Position numbers and translations under genes: made by a program. This document shows, piece by piece, positions 34,926 to 43,932 of a stretch of 64,000 nt of DNA; within the stretch, counting starts at the first letter, position 1, and each line of letters starts with the position of its first letter. The stretch spans positions 62,001 through 126,000 of the forward strand of contig NZ_KB899664.1 of assembly GCF_000378385.1 (NCBI RefSeq). Direction: 5' to 3'. Origin of the DNA: Paenibacillus daejeonensis DSM 15491. GTDB taxonomy: Bacteria > Bacillota > Bacilli > Paenibacillales > Paenibacillaceae. Under the pieces are notes generated by a model. The model was given only the letters and a program-made list of their open reading frames with translations, searched no databases and was not told the origin of the DNA.

Positions 34926-34960
34926 AGAGTCTTTGCCGTTGACGCGGCAGAGGCTCTTTT
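34926..34960 (+). terminator. Second, downstream plus-strand hairpin terminator
   Basis: AGAGTCTTTGCCG pairs with CGGCAGAGGCTCT (one internal mismatch region) around TTGACG, followed by a T tract. No gene lies between it and the terminator at 34829-34868, so it may end an unseen small RNA or act as backup. The remaining space to 35112 shows nothing else. Confidence 0.6.
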
Positions 34961-35112
34961 CTTAGTATATACGGCAATTGTCAGCGAAATACGTTTCAGA
35001 ACATATGAATCAAGTTTGGTGCATTGTTACCTACTAATTTACCTACCATTCTAGCACCTCCGAAGTCCGAAAGCAATTCTTGATCGGCTATATGGACTAT
35101 GTTTGATGTTTA

Positions 35113-36801
35113 CTACAAACCAATCAATCGGTACAGCATCTGGGCTGCTTCGGCGCGGGTTGCGATGCCCTTGGGCACGAACTGTCCGCTTGCGCGTCCT
35201 TGCACGAGACCCATCGATGCTGCCATCCGGACATCGTCCAGTGCCCAAGGAGCAATTGACGATTCATCGGCGAACGTCACGGGCAGTCCCGCAACCGGCT
35301 CACCGTGCAGCTCCGGGTAAGCCCGCATCAGCATCGCCGTCATCTCCTCACGGGTGATGGACGCGTGCGGGGCAAAGGTTCCGTCACCGCGGCCATTGAC
35401 GAGGCCAACTTGGACAGCGGCGGCTACCTCGGCGGCGAACCAGTCGGCTGGCCGGATGTCCGTGAAGTCGGCAGCTGGCGCATCGCTATCCAAGTGCAGG
35501 GCCCGCACCAGGAGTGCCGTGAATTGGGCACGTGTAACCTGGCTCGAAGGCTCAAAGGTCCGGTCGGTCACTCCGCTGACAATCTGCCGTGCGGCCAGCT
35601 CCTGGATGACACCGTGTGCCCAGTGCGTCTGCGGCACATCGGTGAAGGTCTTAGTCACCTCCAGCACGGTATAGCTGCTGAAGTGATTCACCTGTACCAC
35701 GAAGGCGCCGTTTGTAAAAGTACCGCCCAGATAGTCCAAGCCACCGCTCTCCGGCACATAGTAAATACCGCTCAAGCGGGGTTGAATGCCAGCAGTCATT
35801 TGCAGGCGAAGGGTTACAGGCGCTTGGAAGGATGACAACGAATAGGTCTGTCCTGCTTCCGTCGTAATCGACAGCGACAGGTCGTACATCACACTACCGA
35901 CCTTCACGTCAGCCGCCAACTGCTGAGCCGCTTGTCGCGTCACGCTTGCTTGCTCAGCCGCTGTTGCAGGCTGCAGGGACACCATAATCGTGCTGCCCTC
36001 CCGTTCCTGAGCCGGTACGAGCTCAGCCAGCTGAGCCAGCACGCTGGACGGAAGCTCCAGGCTGCCGCCTTGCGACCGGATGTCCAGTGGAACGCCGTCC
36101 AGCAGCGAAGCAGCGTTGGCTGGCAGTTGAACGACTGTCGAGCCGGCTGGCAGGGAGACGGTTACTTTGCCGCCCGTGGAGGCTGTCAGCTGCTCTGATG
36201 TAAGGGTGACTGTGCCAGCAGGCGTTGGTGTGGATGGCTCTTGCTCGGTTCCCTCCCCCGGCTGAGGCCCACCGCTTGTTGGTGGAGGACCCGGGTCAAC
36301 GTATGTCGAGGTAATCCTTACCGTTGCCTTGGCATCTGGCGTATGAACCAGCACGTCCTTCAGCGAGCTTGTACTGGTCTTCACCTGCTTCAGTGCAAGC
36401 TCTGTCGTCCCTGGCTGCAGCGCCTTGAACGTCAAGGTGCCGAGCGGAAGCGAGCCATTCAGGCCGGTCAATGCACCGGTCCGCGTATAGACGAGCGACA
36501 CGTACGCTGTGCCGCCTTCCTGAGTCACCTTCAGGGGCAGTGCATAGCCGCTCTGCTCCGTAAATGGCTTGGAGGTGTCGACCTCCAGACGGGCCGGGTC
36601 GTACTGTAGCTGAATCTCATAGGCATACAAGTCAGCGAGCGACGCTCCCTGAATATCTACAGTAAAGGTCTGATTCTGCGAGACACTGCTTGCCGAAGAG
36701 GATAGCGTGAAGACCGGTGCTTCCGCAGCCGTGGCTGCGGGCAGGGCCAGGGTTATAGCCAGACATAGGGATAGTATCAATGAAAGCAGCTTTCGCGGCA
36801 T
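35113..36801 (-). CDS. Surface protein with cohesin domain and three SLH repeats
   Basis: 562 residues. A signal peptide ends near ATAAE. Residues about 28-170 form a type I cohesin-like domain (VFTLSSSASSVSQNQTFTVD, LYAYEIQLQYDPARLEV, GTLTFKALQPGTTELAL). A Pro/Thr/Gly linker (170-200) leads to a beta-rich middle, then three SLH repeats at about 385-562 (FTDVPQTHWAHGVIQELAAR and FVPKGIATRAEAAQMLYRLI). SLH domains bind pyruvylated wall polymer, so it should sit on the cell surface presenting a cohesin. It lies 33 bp downstream of a dockerin-bearing amidase gene on the same strand. Confidence 0.9.
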   Translation of the reverse strand: MPRKLLSLILSLCLAITLALPAATAAEAPVFTLSSSASSVSQNQTFTVDIQGASLADLYAYEIQLQYDPARLEVDTSKPFTEQSGYALPLKVTQEGGTAYVSLVYTRTGALTGLNGSLPLGTLTFKALQPGTTELALKQVKTSTSSLKDVLVHTPDAKATVRITSTYVDPGPPPTSGGPQPGEGTEQEPSTPTPAGTVTLTSEQLTASTGGKVTVSLPAGSTVVQLPANAASLLDGVPLDIRSQGGSLELPSSVLAQLAELVPAQEREGSTIMVSLQPATAAEQASVTRQAAQQLAADVKVGSVMYDLSLSITTEAGQTYSLSSFQAPVTLRLQMTAGIQPRLSGIYYVPESGGLDYLGGTFTNGAFVVQVNHFSSYTVLEVTKTFTDVPQTHWAHGVIQELAARQIVSGVTDRTFEPSSQVTRAQFTALLVRALHLDSDAPAADFTDIRPADWFAAEVAAAVQVGLVNGRGDGTFAPHASITREEMTAMLMRAYPELHGEPVAGLPVTFADESSIAPWALDDVRMAASMGLVQGRASGQFVPKGIATRAEAAQMLYRLIGL

Positions 36802-36834
36802 CGTTCAGATCCGCCCCCTTTCCAAAGTTAGATC

Positions 36835-39087
36835 TTACGATGCTGCAGCCAGCGGAACTTCTTCGGATTCTCCGGTCTGCGGCTCGGACGGCTCCGGCAG
36901 CACTGGCGTCGATGCAGGAGCAATTCGGTGCATCGTGGCTTGCTCATAGGCAAAAGCCAGCTTGATAATCGTGCCCTCATCGTATTCGCGTCCCAGAAAC
37001 TCCAGTCCGAATGGCAAGCCGGCGCTATTGCCGCTGCTGATGTAGCCGCCAGGGAAGCTGATGGCCGGGAAGCCGGAGTACGGACTCAACCGGTTGGCGC
37101 TGCCCGAGGTGGAGGCATACAGGAGAGCATCCAGCTTATTCTCGGTGAATACTTTGTTGAGCGTCTGTTGGGTCAGCTTGGTGCGCTGCCAGAGGTCTCT
37201 GTAATAACCGAGGGTTTCCAGCGTCTCTACGTTGTTGCGTGTGACCATGGAGCTCCGCTGGCTTTGCAATACCTCACCATTCGCTAGAATGTCGCTCAAC
37301 GTCTTGTAAGGAGCCGCGTCTCCCAGTGAAGCCAGGTAATTATTTAAGTCAAATTTGAATTCGGTGCCGCTGAGACTGTTGTAGGCCAAAATCTGAGTCT
37401 GGTTGGGCAAGCTCGCAATCTCGATAATCTCTGCACCGAGCTCACGCATCTTGGCCAGTGCAGCTTCCACGGCAGGATCGTTGCCGGTAGAGAGCGAACG
37501 TACGAAGCCGATCCGCGCACCCGACAGCCCGTCCACATCGAGGTAATCGGTGTAGGAGGCAGGAATGTGGCCAGTAGCCATGGAAGTCGCCGTATCATTC
37601 GGATCGTAGCCCGCCAGAACATCCAGCATAATGGCGGCATCGGCAACGGTCCGGGTCATCGGTCCGCCGACATCCTGTGAGAGCGCCAGCGGGATAATCC
37701 CTTCACGGCTCGTCAGGCCAATCGTAGGCCGAATACCAACTAGCGCGTTGCGCGAGGAGGGAATACGGATGGAGCCGCCGGTATCGGTGCCCAGACCAAT
37801 CACTCCGAAGTTCGCAGCCAATGCTGCGCCCGTGCCCCCACTGGAGCCGCCGGGATGGGTGGAGAGGACATATGGATTTTTTGTTTGTCCGCCAAGCGAG
37901 CTGATGGTCGAGGTGCCAAAAGCAAACTCATGCAGATTCGACTTGGCTAGAATAATTGCACCAGCTTCTTTGAGCTTGGTAATCATAAAGGCATCCGTAG
38001 GCGTATAGTTGTCTTTCAGACAAATACAGCCAGCAGTGGTCGGCATACCAATGGTATTAAAGTTATCTTTGACGATGACCGGAATGCCGTGCAGGGGCCC
38101 GCGTGGTCCCTGGGCTGTACGCTCTTCGTCCAGCGCTGCCGCTTCCTCTAGCGCTTTGGGATTCACAGTAATGATGGATTTTAGCTCGGGACCCTGTTGA
38201 TCATAGGCCTCGATCCGTGCGAGGTAGGCGGTGACCAGCTCGACGGCAGTGACTTTGCCAGCATTCATCGCACTCTGGATCTCGGTTACCGTGGCTTCCA
38301 TCAGCTCAAACGGTGCGTCGTCATACAGTACCTTCCTGCCCAAGGTACCGAGGTCGGTCAGATCGATGGTTCCATTCTGGTTGAAATCGGCGTTCGCTAC
38401 GAGGGGCCAGGCTTCATGACTGGAGTCAATGCCATAATAGGGTGCGAGGATTGCCAAGTCTCCAATGTCCAAGCGATCATTGCCATTGAGGTCGCCGGAG
38501 ACCAGATTGGACCGTACACTCAGCAGACCTTGCCGGACTTCCTGAATCGCGCCGTTGTCAGCCAGTCCAAGCTCCGCGCCAACCTGGATATCCTGGATGC
38601 CGCTGGCGGCTTTGGCCTTGAAGGTGAGGCGGATCAGGGTCTCGCCCGTTACTGCAGTTTCGCCCGTGCTGGTAGCCACAATGGTCGCCTCGCCCAGGGC
38701 AGCTTGCTGATCAATGATGCTAACGGAGGCATGAACGGCCTCTGCTCCGACCCACTCTGTTTTGGCAGGATTGAAGGACACGATATACTTCTGGGCAGCC
38801 ACCTTGCCGGTGACGCCAGAGAGTGCAACGTCGGCATGGAAGGTTGCGCCTTGCTTGGTTGTGGCCGGACCCGTGACAAGGACCGATTCGGAGCCCGCAG
38901 GCACAATAACAACGTTGGGCGCAGCCGCTTCCGCGGTGTCCGGCGTATCGGGTAGATCCGATTGTTGTGCAGGGGGAGGAGTCGTTGTTTCCGCTGATGC
39001 GCTTAGTGCTGCTGCCGGCAGCGTGCCAACCAGCATCGCCGATATCCATACCTTCATCATGAATGATTTCCAAACCATACGTTTCAT
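36835..39087 (-). CDS. Secreted amidase with cohesin-like and dockerin modules
   Basis: 750 residues from ATG 39087, with GGAGGAGA just upstream. A signal peptide ends near residue 33 (ALSASAETT). Residues about 38-170 look like a cohesin fold; 171-235 is a type I dockerin with two calcium loops, DLNGNDRLDIGDL and DFNQNGTIDLTDL. The rest is an amidase-signature enzyme with the Ser-cisSer-Lys set: Lys340 in VKDNFN, cis-Ser in PGGSSGGTGAALAAN and nucleophile Ser439 in TDTGGSIRIPSS. It would hydrolyse an amide outside the cell. Amidases of this family are mostly cytoplasmic, so this layout is unusual. Substrate unknown. Confidence 0.9.
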   Translation of the reverse strand: MKRMVWKSFMMKVWISAMLVGTLPAAALSASAETTTPPPAQQSDLPDTPDTAEAAAPNVVIVPAGSESVLVTGPATTKQGATFHADVALSGVTGKVAAQKYIVSFNPAKTEWVGAEAVHASVSIIDQQAALGEATIVATSTGETAVTGETLIRLTFKAKAASGIQDIQVGAELGLADNGAIQEVRQGLLSVRSNLVSGDLNGNDRLDIGDLAILAPYYGIDSSHEAWPLVANADFNQNGTIDLTDLGTLGRKVLYDDAPFELMEATVTEIQSAMNAGKVTAVELVTAYLARIEAYDQQGPELKSIITVNPKALEEAAALDEERTAQGPRGPLHGIPVIVKDNFNTIGMPTTAGCICLKDNYTPTDAFMITKLKEAGAIILAKSNLHEFAFGTSTISSLGGQTKNPYVLSTHPGGSSGGTGAALAANFGVIGLGTDTGGSIRIPSSRNALVGIRPTIGLTSREGIIPLALSQDVGGPMTRTVADAAIMLDVLAGYDPNDTATSMATGHIPASYTDYLDVDGLSGARIGFVRSLSTGNDPAVEAALAKMRELGAEIIEIASLPNQTQILAYNSLSGTEFKFDLNNYLASLGDAAPYKTLSDILANGEVLQSQRSSMVTRNNVETLETLGYYRDLWQRTKLTQQTLNKVFTENKLDALLYASTSGSANRLSPYSGFPAISFPGGYISSGNSAGLPFGLEFLGREYDEGTIIKLAFAYEQATMHRIAPASTPVLPEPSEPQTGESEEVPLAAAS

Positions 39088-39393
39088 AGGTCTCCTCCAA
39101 ACATCATCCGCAGATTTGACGTGGGTCCATCGCTGGAACAAGAGGCATTGCATGTGAATTATGTACGAATAGACGCCGGTTCTACCCTCCTTCAGTCAGT
39201 GTAAATGATAGGTTTTGTGACAATTATGAAGATTTTCCCACAGTCTACTTCCAATTCTATTTCAGATGATGTCACTTATCAAAAGCAAATAAGTCAAAGT
39301 AAGCGCAAACATATCTTGTTTTGACGTTTTGTCTTGTATTCTCTTAATCATTCTCTCATTCTTTAAGTTAATATATTTAACATACAAGGTTAA
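39088..39393. other. AT-rich intergenic stretch without recognised features
   Basis: The space between the amidase start and the DinB-like gene end is AT-rich from 39210 on. It should contain the minus-strand amidase promoter, but no convincing -35/-10 pair, hairpin or repeat was found. Confidence 0.6.
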
Positions 39394-39936
39394 TTAATTG
39401 TGAGATTTATAGTTTGCTTGAGAACCATAAAGGAATCGGCTGTAACCCAGCTCCGATGCATTTTTCATGAGCTCCACATTCAACCAAGCAGCAAGATCAG
39501 CGAAGGACCGGTCTGCAAAAGGCCAGCGGGTACGCGCTGTGTCCAGCCATGCCTCCGGGGAGAGTTTGTGGACAGCTCCTTCCCATTGGTTGCGCAGGTC
39601 CAGCAGGCGAGATTTGGCCTCGGCGAAGGAACCGGAGGCGGGAATATCCTCACGCTGCAAGCTGGCCTGGCCGAAAGTGTGGTCGAGCACCATGGACCAC
39701 CAATAGGTCATGTGCCACATCAGCCATGCGCTGCTGGGTGGACCAATGTCATAGCCCTCCGAGGTGGGCCAGTCTGGCTGCCACACGCCTGAGTGTTCAG
39801 CGATATGGAGTCCGGGGGGTGCGGGACGCCAGTGGTATTCGTCCTCCGTCAGGTCGGTCAGATGATAATCACACAGCTGGCAGGCGATGGCATACTGGTA
39901 CTGTAGGGTTTGTTGAAGGGTAGTGGGAGTTGTCAT
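39394..39936 (-). CDS. DinB-superfamily protein
   Basis: About 180 residues forming the four-helix DinB/YfiT type bundle. Candidate metal ligands are His49 near GLHIAEHSGVW, and His74 in WLMWHMTYWW; the third histidine expected near the C-terminus is not obvious. Family members include metal-dependent thiol transferases (bacillithiol transferases) and proteins of unknown role. ATG 39936 is chosen over a TTG at 39954; both have weak ribosome sites. Confidence 0.75.
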   Translation of the reverse strand: MTTPTTLQQTLQYQYAIACQLCDYHLTDLTEDEYHWRPAPPGLHIAEHSGVWQPDWPTSEGYDIGPPSSAWLMWHMTYWWSMVLDHTFGQASLQREDIPASGSFAEAKSRLLDLRNQWEGAVHKLSPEAWLDTARTRWPFADRSFADLAAWLNVELMKNASELGYSRFLYGSQANYKSHN

Positions 39937-40084
39937 TAGAACACCGACTTTCAAACTTATTTAAATTTTGATTACTAATATATAGATATATAATATATTT
40001 GTCTAGTTTATTCTAATAGCTCGTTCAAGATTCAACACTCATAATGGTCTAATCCGAGCTCAACAACCATAAGGCGCATATATT

Positions 40085-40245
40085 CCGCTAAACCCCCAAA
40101 TAACCAGGATATTTGAATATTGTAGCTTCTTTTTTCCGCTATTGCTCAAGTAACCAGTGGTTAGTCACATGTGGAGCAGATATAACGGAACATAAGCGTC
40201 ATATTGCGTTGAATCACTAAGGAAAACATGAAATAGCGGAAAATA
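40085..40245. repeat. Array D: mirror-image TTCCGCTA units with 51-bp spacing
   Basis: CCGCT occurs at 40085 and 40136 on the plus strand (51 bp apart); the inverse, (A)CGGAA/GCGGAA, occurs at 40186 and 40237 (51 bp apart). Read on the minus strand the latter two give TGACRCTTATNTTCCGYTA. So two units face two others on the same 51-bp grid. It fills the gap between the GH2 terminator and the DinB-like gene. Confidence 0.75.
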
Positions 40246-40267
40246 AGTGTCACGTTTGGGGGGGACG

Positions 40268-40338
40268 AAAAAAAAGACGATCCGCCATTCATTCGCTTCG
40301 GGGCTGGTAGGCCAGGAAACGGTGAATGTGGATCGTCT
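40268..40338 (-). terminator. Terminator of the GH2 gene
   Basis: AGACGATCC pairs with GGATCGTCT, extended by CCATTCA/TGAATG across a bulge, with a long inner loop; eight T residues follow on the minus strand. It begins about ten bases after the GH2 stop. Confidence 0.8.
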
Positions 40339-40347
40339 ATAAACACC

Positions 40348-43300
40348 TCACCCCTCAAACCGGAACCAGTCGAAGTCAAAGTTGCTGCCCGGCAGGAAGA
40401 TGAAGGTGACACGCTGATTGCCGCGAACCGGCTCCAGCTCGAAGCTGCGCTCTTCGTAACCGTCCGATGTCGTGAATTCCACCAGCTGGTTGCTCTCACC
40501 GGTTTCATCTGCGAACCGGACATGAATCGTGTTGTTGATCGGTGCTCGGCCGCGAATGACGAGCCGCCGCACACCTGACTCGCCAAAGTCCATGCCACTG
40601 AACTCTAGTGAGACGTTGTTACCAATGCCTTCGACCCGGCCCTCGGCCACCGTATAGGTATCCCCATAGATGCGGTCGCCGTCAGCCGCGGCATTGCGAG
40701 CCAGAGCACGGTTCTGGGCCTCGAAGGTGAAGCCCTTCAGATGCATTTTCTTGCGGGTGACGAACCATAACGAAGTAATCCCCTGCAGCCGCTTGGTGAG
40801 TTGGTACGTCTCTTCTTGGTAAACATTCCACTTGGACGGCTTCTGATAGATTAAATCGGCCACCAGCTCGCTGTCCCTCTCGCCCGGCTGCCCTTCCCAA
40901 ATCTGCAGCGTGTAGGGCTCACTGGAGAGTGTAAAAATCGGCATCGTTATCTTATCAGAGCCATAACTACCAAAGTCGATATTCGTGAAGCCGACCTGCG
41001 TCTCCCCATCCCGGCTGGTGGCAACACCGCGCTCATTGCCGCTCCCCACATCCCCGCGATAGTCATCGTACAGCCCGCCCGAGATGAAGCCATACGGATC
41101 CTTGTAAGCCGTGCCCAGTCCATCTGCATGGAATTCCAACTGTGAAATGAGACGCACCTTAGTGCTGCCGTTCTTGCTCATGGCGCGCAACCGAAAGCTG
41201 CCGTCCCCAAGTGCTGTGATCGTGGCTTCCGGCCCATCCGACTCGACGCGGGCGATCGCTGAATCGATCCCGGTATCCGTGACGACACGCCATTCGAGAT
41301 CCTGGTAAGAGGTATCCGCAGGGTGCAACTGGGCGCGGACACGAATTGCCGCCTGTGACGGGTTCAGCTGCTGACCGGATTCGCTAATCAGCTCGATTTT
41401 GCGCAGCGGCACTTCCTCCGCGTCACCGAGCTCACAGGGGAGCGCCACGTTGTATGCCTGTGCCGAGACACCTGCCAGTGCTTCCGGGTCCGTCGGCAGT
41501 GTCGGCCAGGTGGCGGTGCTGGCTTCCAGCCCTTTTCCGGTGACGGTTACCGTAATCGTACCCGGTTCCAGCGTCGGCGCCACGATCGCCAGCAGCTTAC
41601 CGCTGAAGAGCCGCCGGCTGACGCCTTTGTATCCGTCATAATCTGTGCTGTCCCCGTTATCCAGACCGATGAGCCGGCCAGCGCCGGTTACTTCGACGTC
41701 GACCCGGTTCACCGCATTATCCACCAGGCGGCCTCGCTCGTCCTCCACTGTAATCTCTACATGCAGCAGGTCCACCCCGTCGGCCGTGAGCGAGTCCTTG
41801 TCGCCGTGGAGCTGGATTTTTCGCGCATCGCCAAAAGATGTTCGGACATCGGTAGCAATCACCGTACCTTCCTCATCATAGGCAATAGCCTTCAATTCAC
41901 CCGGCTCGTAGGGCACCTTCCACCAGCCAACCAGTTGGCTGTCCTTCTCGCGGTCAAACGTATGGGTCCCGATGGTCTCCCCATTCAACTGCAGCTCAAT
42001 CTTCGGCGCATTGGAGCAGACCCGCACATCAATCAGCTGGCCCGGGTTAAAGTCCCAGTACGGAAACAGATGGACCATGGGCTGCTTGCGGTAGTCGGTC
42101 CAACCGGCTTGATAGATATAGTAGGAGTCCTTGGGAAAACCCGCCGTATCAATCTGGCCAAAATAGCTGTTCTTCGTATGGTAAGGCGTGGGCTCGCCGA
42201 TATAGTCAAAGCCGGTCCAGATGAACTGGCCAAGCGAGAAGGGGGTGTCACGCTCCGCGATAATACAAGCTTCGGCCGACTTGGCGCCCCAGCTCGTTGA
42301 GCTATTGCCCAGCGCAGAGCATTGCTCATCATCGTCCGCCAGAATCGCCGCCTCCAGCGGAAAATGATAGATGCCGCGGCTCTGCACGACCGATGCCGTC
42401 TCGCTGCCGTAAATGATCCAGTCTGGATACGCTTCGTGGTGAGCAGGGTAATATTTCTCTGCATAGTTGTAGCCTGCAACCTTGACGATATCTGCACATG
42501 CACGGGCATTAGGCCAAGGCATATAGTTGGAGCCGATGGTCACGCGGGCATTACCCTTGGGATCGTGCTTCTGCACCTCCACCATCAGGAAGCGTGTCAC
42601 CTCCTGGCCCCGCTCATCCGCATGCGTATCATAGATTTCGTTGCCGATACTCCACATGATGAGACTCGCATGATTGCGGTCGCGTCTCACCCAGCTGCGC
42701 ACGTCGCGGGCCGCCCACTCGGGGAAGAACCGGGCATAGTCATAGGTGGTTTTGGACCGCTCCCACATATCAAAAGCCTCGGAGGCAACCAGGAAGCCCA
42801 TCTCATCCGCCAAGTCCATTAGCTCAGGTGCGGGCATATTATGCGCCGTTCGGATGCCGTTGACGCCCATGTCCTTCAGAATCTGTAGGCGCCGTCGCAG
42901 GGCAGACGCATTAAAGGCTGCGCCCAGCGCGCCTAGATCATGGTGCTCGCAGACGCCGTTAATCTTGTACTTACCACCGTTCAGCAGCAGACCCTGGTCG
43001 GGATCCATTAGAACGTTACGGAACCCGATACGCTGGGTGAGCGTTTCGACAATCTGCTGCTCCCCTTCCTGTGTGAAGCGCATCAGCCGGGTCGTCAGTT
43101 CATAAAGATGCGGGTCATCGGGGCTCCATAGCAAAGGATCTCGGACAGTAAACTGCAGCTGACTTAGCGCTGCCCCTGTCTCGTCGGCGGATACCGTACT
43201 GAAACCCTCACCAAGTGTCTCCCCGCCGCGGCTGATCGTATGGGTGACGGTCGCCTGACCCGTCAACGTCAGTTCGGTATCGATCTCCACGAGCCAGTCG

Positions 43301-43800
43301 TCCGCTTGCTCCGTGATGGCTACATAGATGCCGTCCGTATCGATAAATGTGTTCCCGCGCCGTTTGAGCCATATATTGCGGTAAATGCCGGCCCCGGAAT
43401 ACCATCGGCTGTTTGGACTTTGATGAACAACTTTGACAACGATTTCATTTTCGCCAGTGGTTAGAGTCTCGGTGATCTCGCACTCAAAGGAGGAATAGCC
43501 GTTTTTCCATTCACCGACCTGCTGTCCATTCACATAGACCGTGCTGTCCTGATACACCCCGTCGAACGCGAGGAACAGCCGCTCTCCCTCTGCTGCTGCG
43601 GGCGTCCAGCGTTTGCGATACCAGCCAATACTGTTCTCGTACAAGGCCCTGGTGTTATAAATGAGCCAATCATGCGGCAGATCTACCGGTGCGTAGGAGA
43701 GAGCCTGCCCCTTCTCTTCATCCAGTCCGCTCTTGGCGAATTGCCAACCGTCATTGAATCTCAGCTTCGTGTTCTGTGGTTCCTGCTCGTTTCCCGTCAT
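40348..43800 (-). CDS. Glycoside hydrolase family 2 protein with C-terminal carbohydrate-binding regions
   Basis: 1150 residues. GH2 parts in order: sugar-binding jelly roll (about 10-170, with LPHDW and GVYQDSTVYVNGQ), immunoglobulin-like domain, and TIM barrel with acid/base Glu near 388 in SIGNEIYD and nucleophile Glu near 467 in IYGSETAS. Beyond residue 600 come a DUF4982-like region, further beta domains and a CBM6-like end (SLEFSGMDFGESGVRRLVIR). No signal peptide, so it is probably intracellular, acting on an imported glycoside; beta-galactosidase or beta-glucuronidase activity are options. AGGAGG lies eight bases before the ATG. An AraC gene lies just upstream. Confidence 0.9.
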   Translation of the reverse strand: MTGNEQEPQNTKLRFNDGWQFAKSGLDEEKGQALSYAPVDLPHDWLIYNTRALYENSIGWYRKRWTPAAAEGERLFLAFDGVYQDSTVYVNGQQVGEWKNGYSSFECEITETLTTGENEIVVKVVHQSPNSRWYSGAGIYRNIWLKRRGNTFIDTDGIYVAITEQADDWLVEIDTELTLTGQATVTHTISRGGETLGEGFSTVSADETGAALSQLQFTVRDPLLWSPDDPHLYELTTRLMRFTQEGEQQIVETLTQRIGFRNVLMDPDQGLLLNGGKYKINGVCEHHDLGALGAAFNASALRRRLQILKDMGVNGIRTAHNMPAPELMDLADEMGFLVASEAFDMWERSKTTYDYARFFPEWAARDVRSWVRRDRNHASLIMWSIGNEIYDTHADERGQEVTRFLMVEVQKHDPKGNARVTIGSNYMPWPNARACADIVKVAGYNYAEKYYPAHHEAYPDWIIYGSETASVVQSRGIYHFPLEAAILADDDEQCSALGNSSTSWGAKSAEACIIAERDTPFSLGQFIWTGFDYIGEPTPYHTKNSYFGQIDTAGFPKDSYYIYQAGWTDYRKQPMVHLFPYWDFNPGQLIDVRVCSNAPKIELQLNGETIGTHTFDREKDSQLVGWWKVPYEPGELKAIAYDEEGTVIATDVRTSFGDARKIQLHGDKDSLTADGVDLLHVEITVEDERGRLVDNAVNRVDVEVTGAGRLIGLDNGDSTDYDGYKGVSRRLFSGKLLAIVAPTLEPGTITVTVTGKGLEASTATWPTLPTDPEALAGVSAQAYNVALPCELGDAEEVPLRKIELISESGQQLNPSQAAIRVRAQLHPADTSYQDLEWRVVTDTGIDSAIARVESDGPEATITALGDGSFRLRAMSKNGSTKVRLISQLEFHADGLGTAYKDPYGFISGGLYDDYRGDVGSGNERGVATSRDGETQVGFTNIDFGSYGSDKITMPIFTLSSEPYTLQIWEGQPGERDSELVADLIYQKPSKWNVYQEETYQLTKRLQGITSLWFVTRKKMHLKGFTFEAQNRALARNAAADGDRIYGDTYTVAEGRVEGIGNNVSLEFSGMDFGESGVRRLVIRGRAPINNTIHVRFADETGESNQLVEFTTSDGYEERSFELEPVRGNQRVTFIFLPGSNFDFDWFRFEG

Positions 43801-43832
43801 GCGTCATGCCTCCTGTCTGGATTGTCCCCGTC

Positions 43833-43890
43833 ATTGTACCGGACCGGCCGGGCCGGGCTCAATGTACAATAATGCAGGCCGATGTACAAT
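43833..43890 (-). promoter_or_regulatory. GH2 promoter with two direct AraC-type half-sites
   Basis: On the minus strand TTGAGC (43862-43857) and TACAAT (43838-43833) form a promoter with an 18-bp spacer. ATTGTACAT occurs twice in direct orientation exactly 20 bp apart (complement of 43862-43870 and 43882-43890), the nearer copy touching the -35. Direct half-sites about two helical turns apart touching -35 are the classic arrangement for AraC-family activation, and an AraC gene lies directly upstream. Confidence 0.7.
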
Positions 43891-43932
43891 TCTCCGCATT
43901 TATCGTCAGGTACCCTTTAATGAAAACCCGTC

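Noticed and set aside
38197-38955. 252-codon plus-strand frame inside the amidase gene
   Set aside because: Antisense shadow of the cohesin-dockerin-amidase coding sequence.
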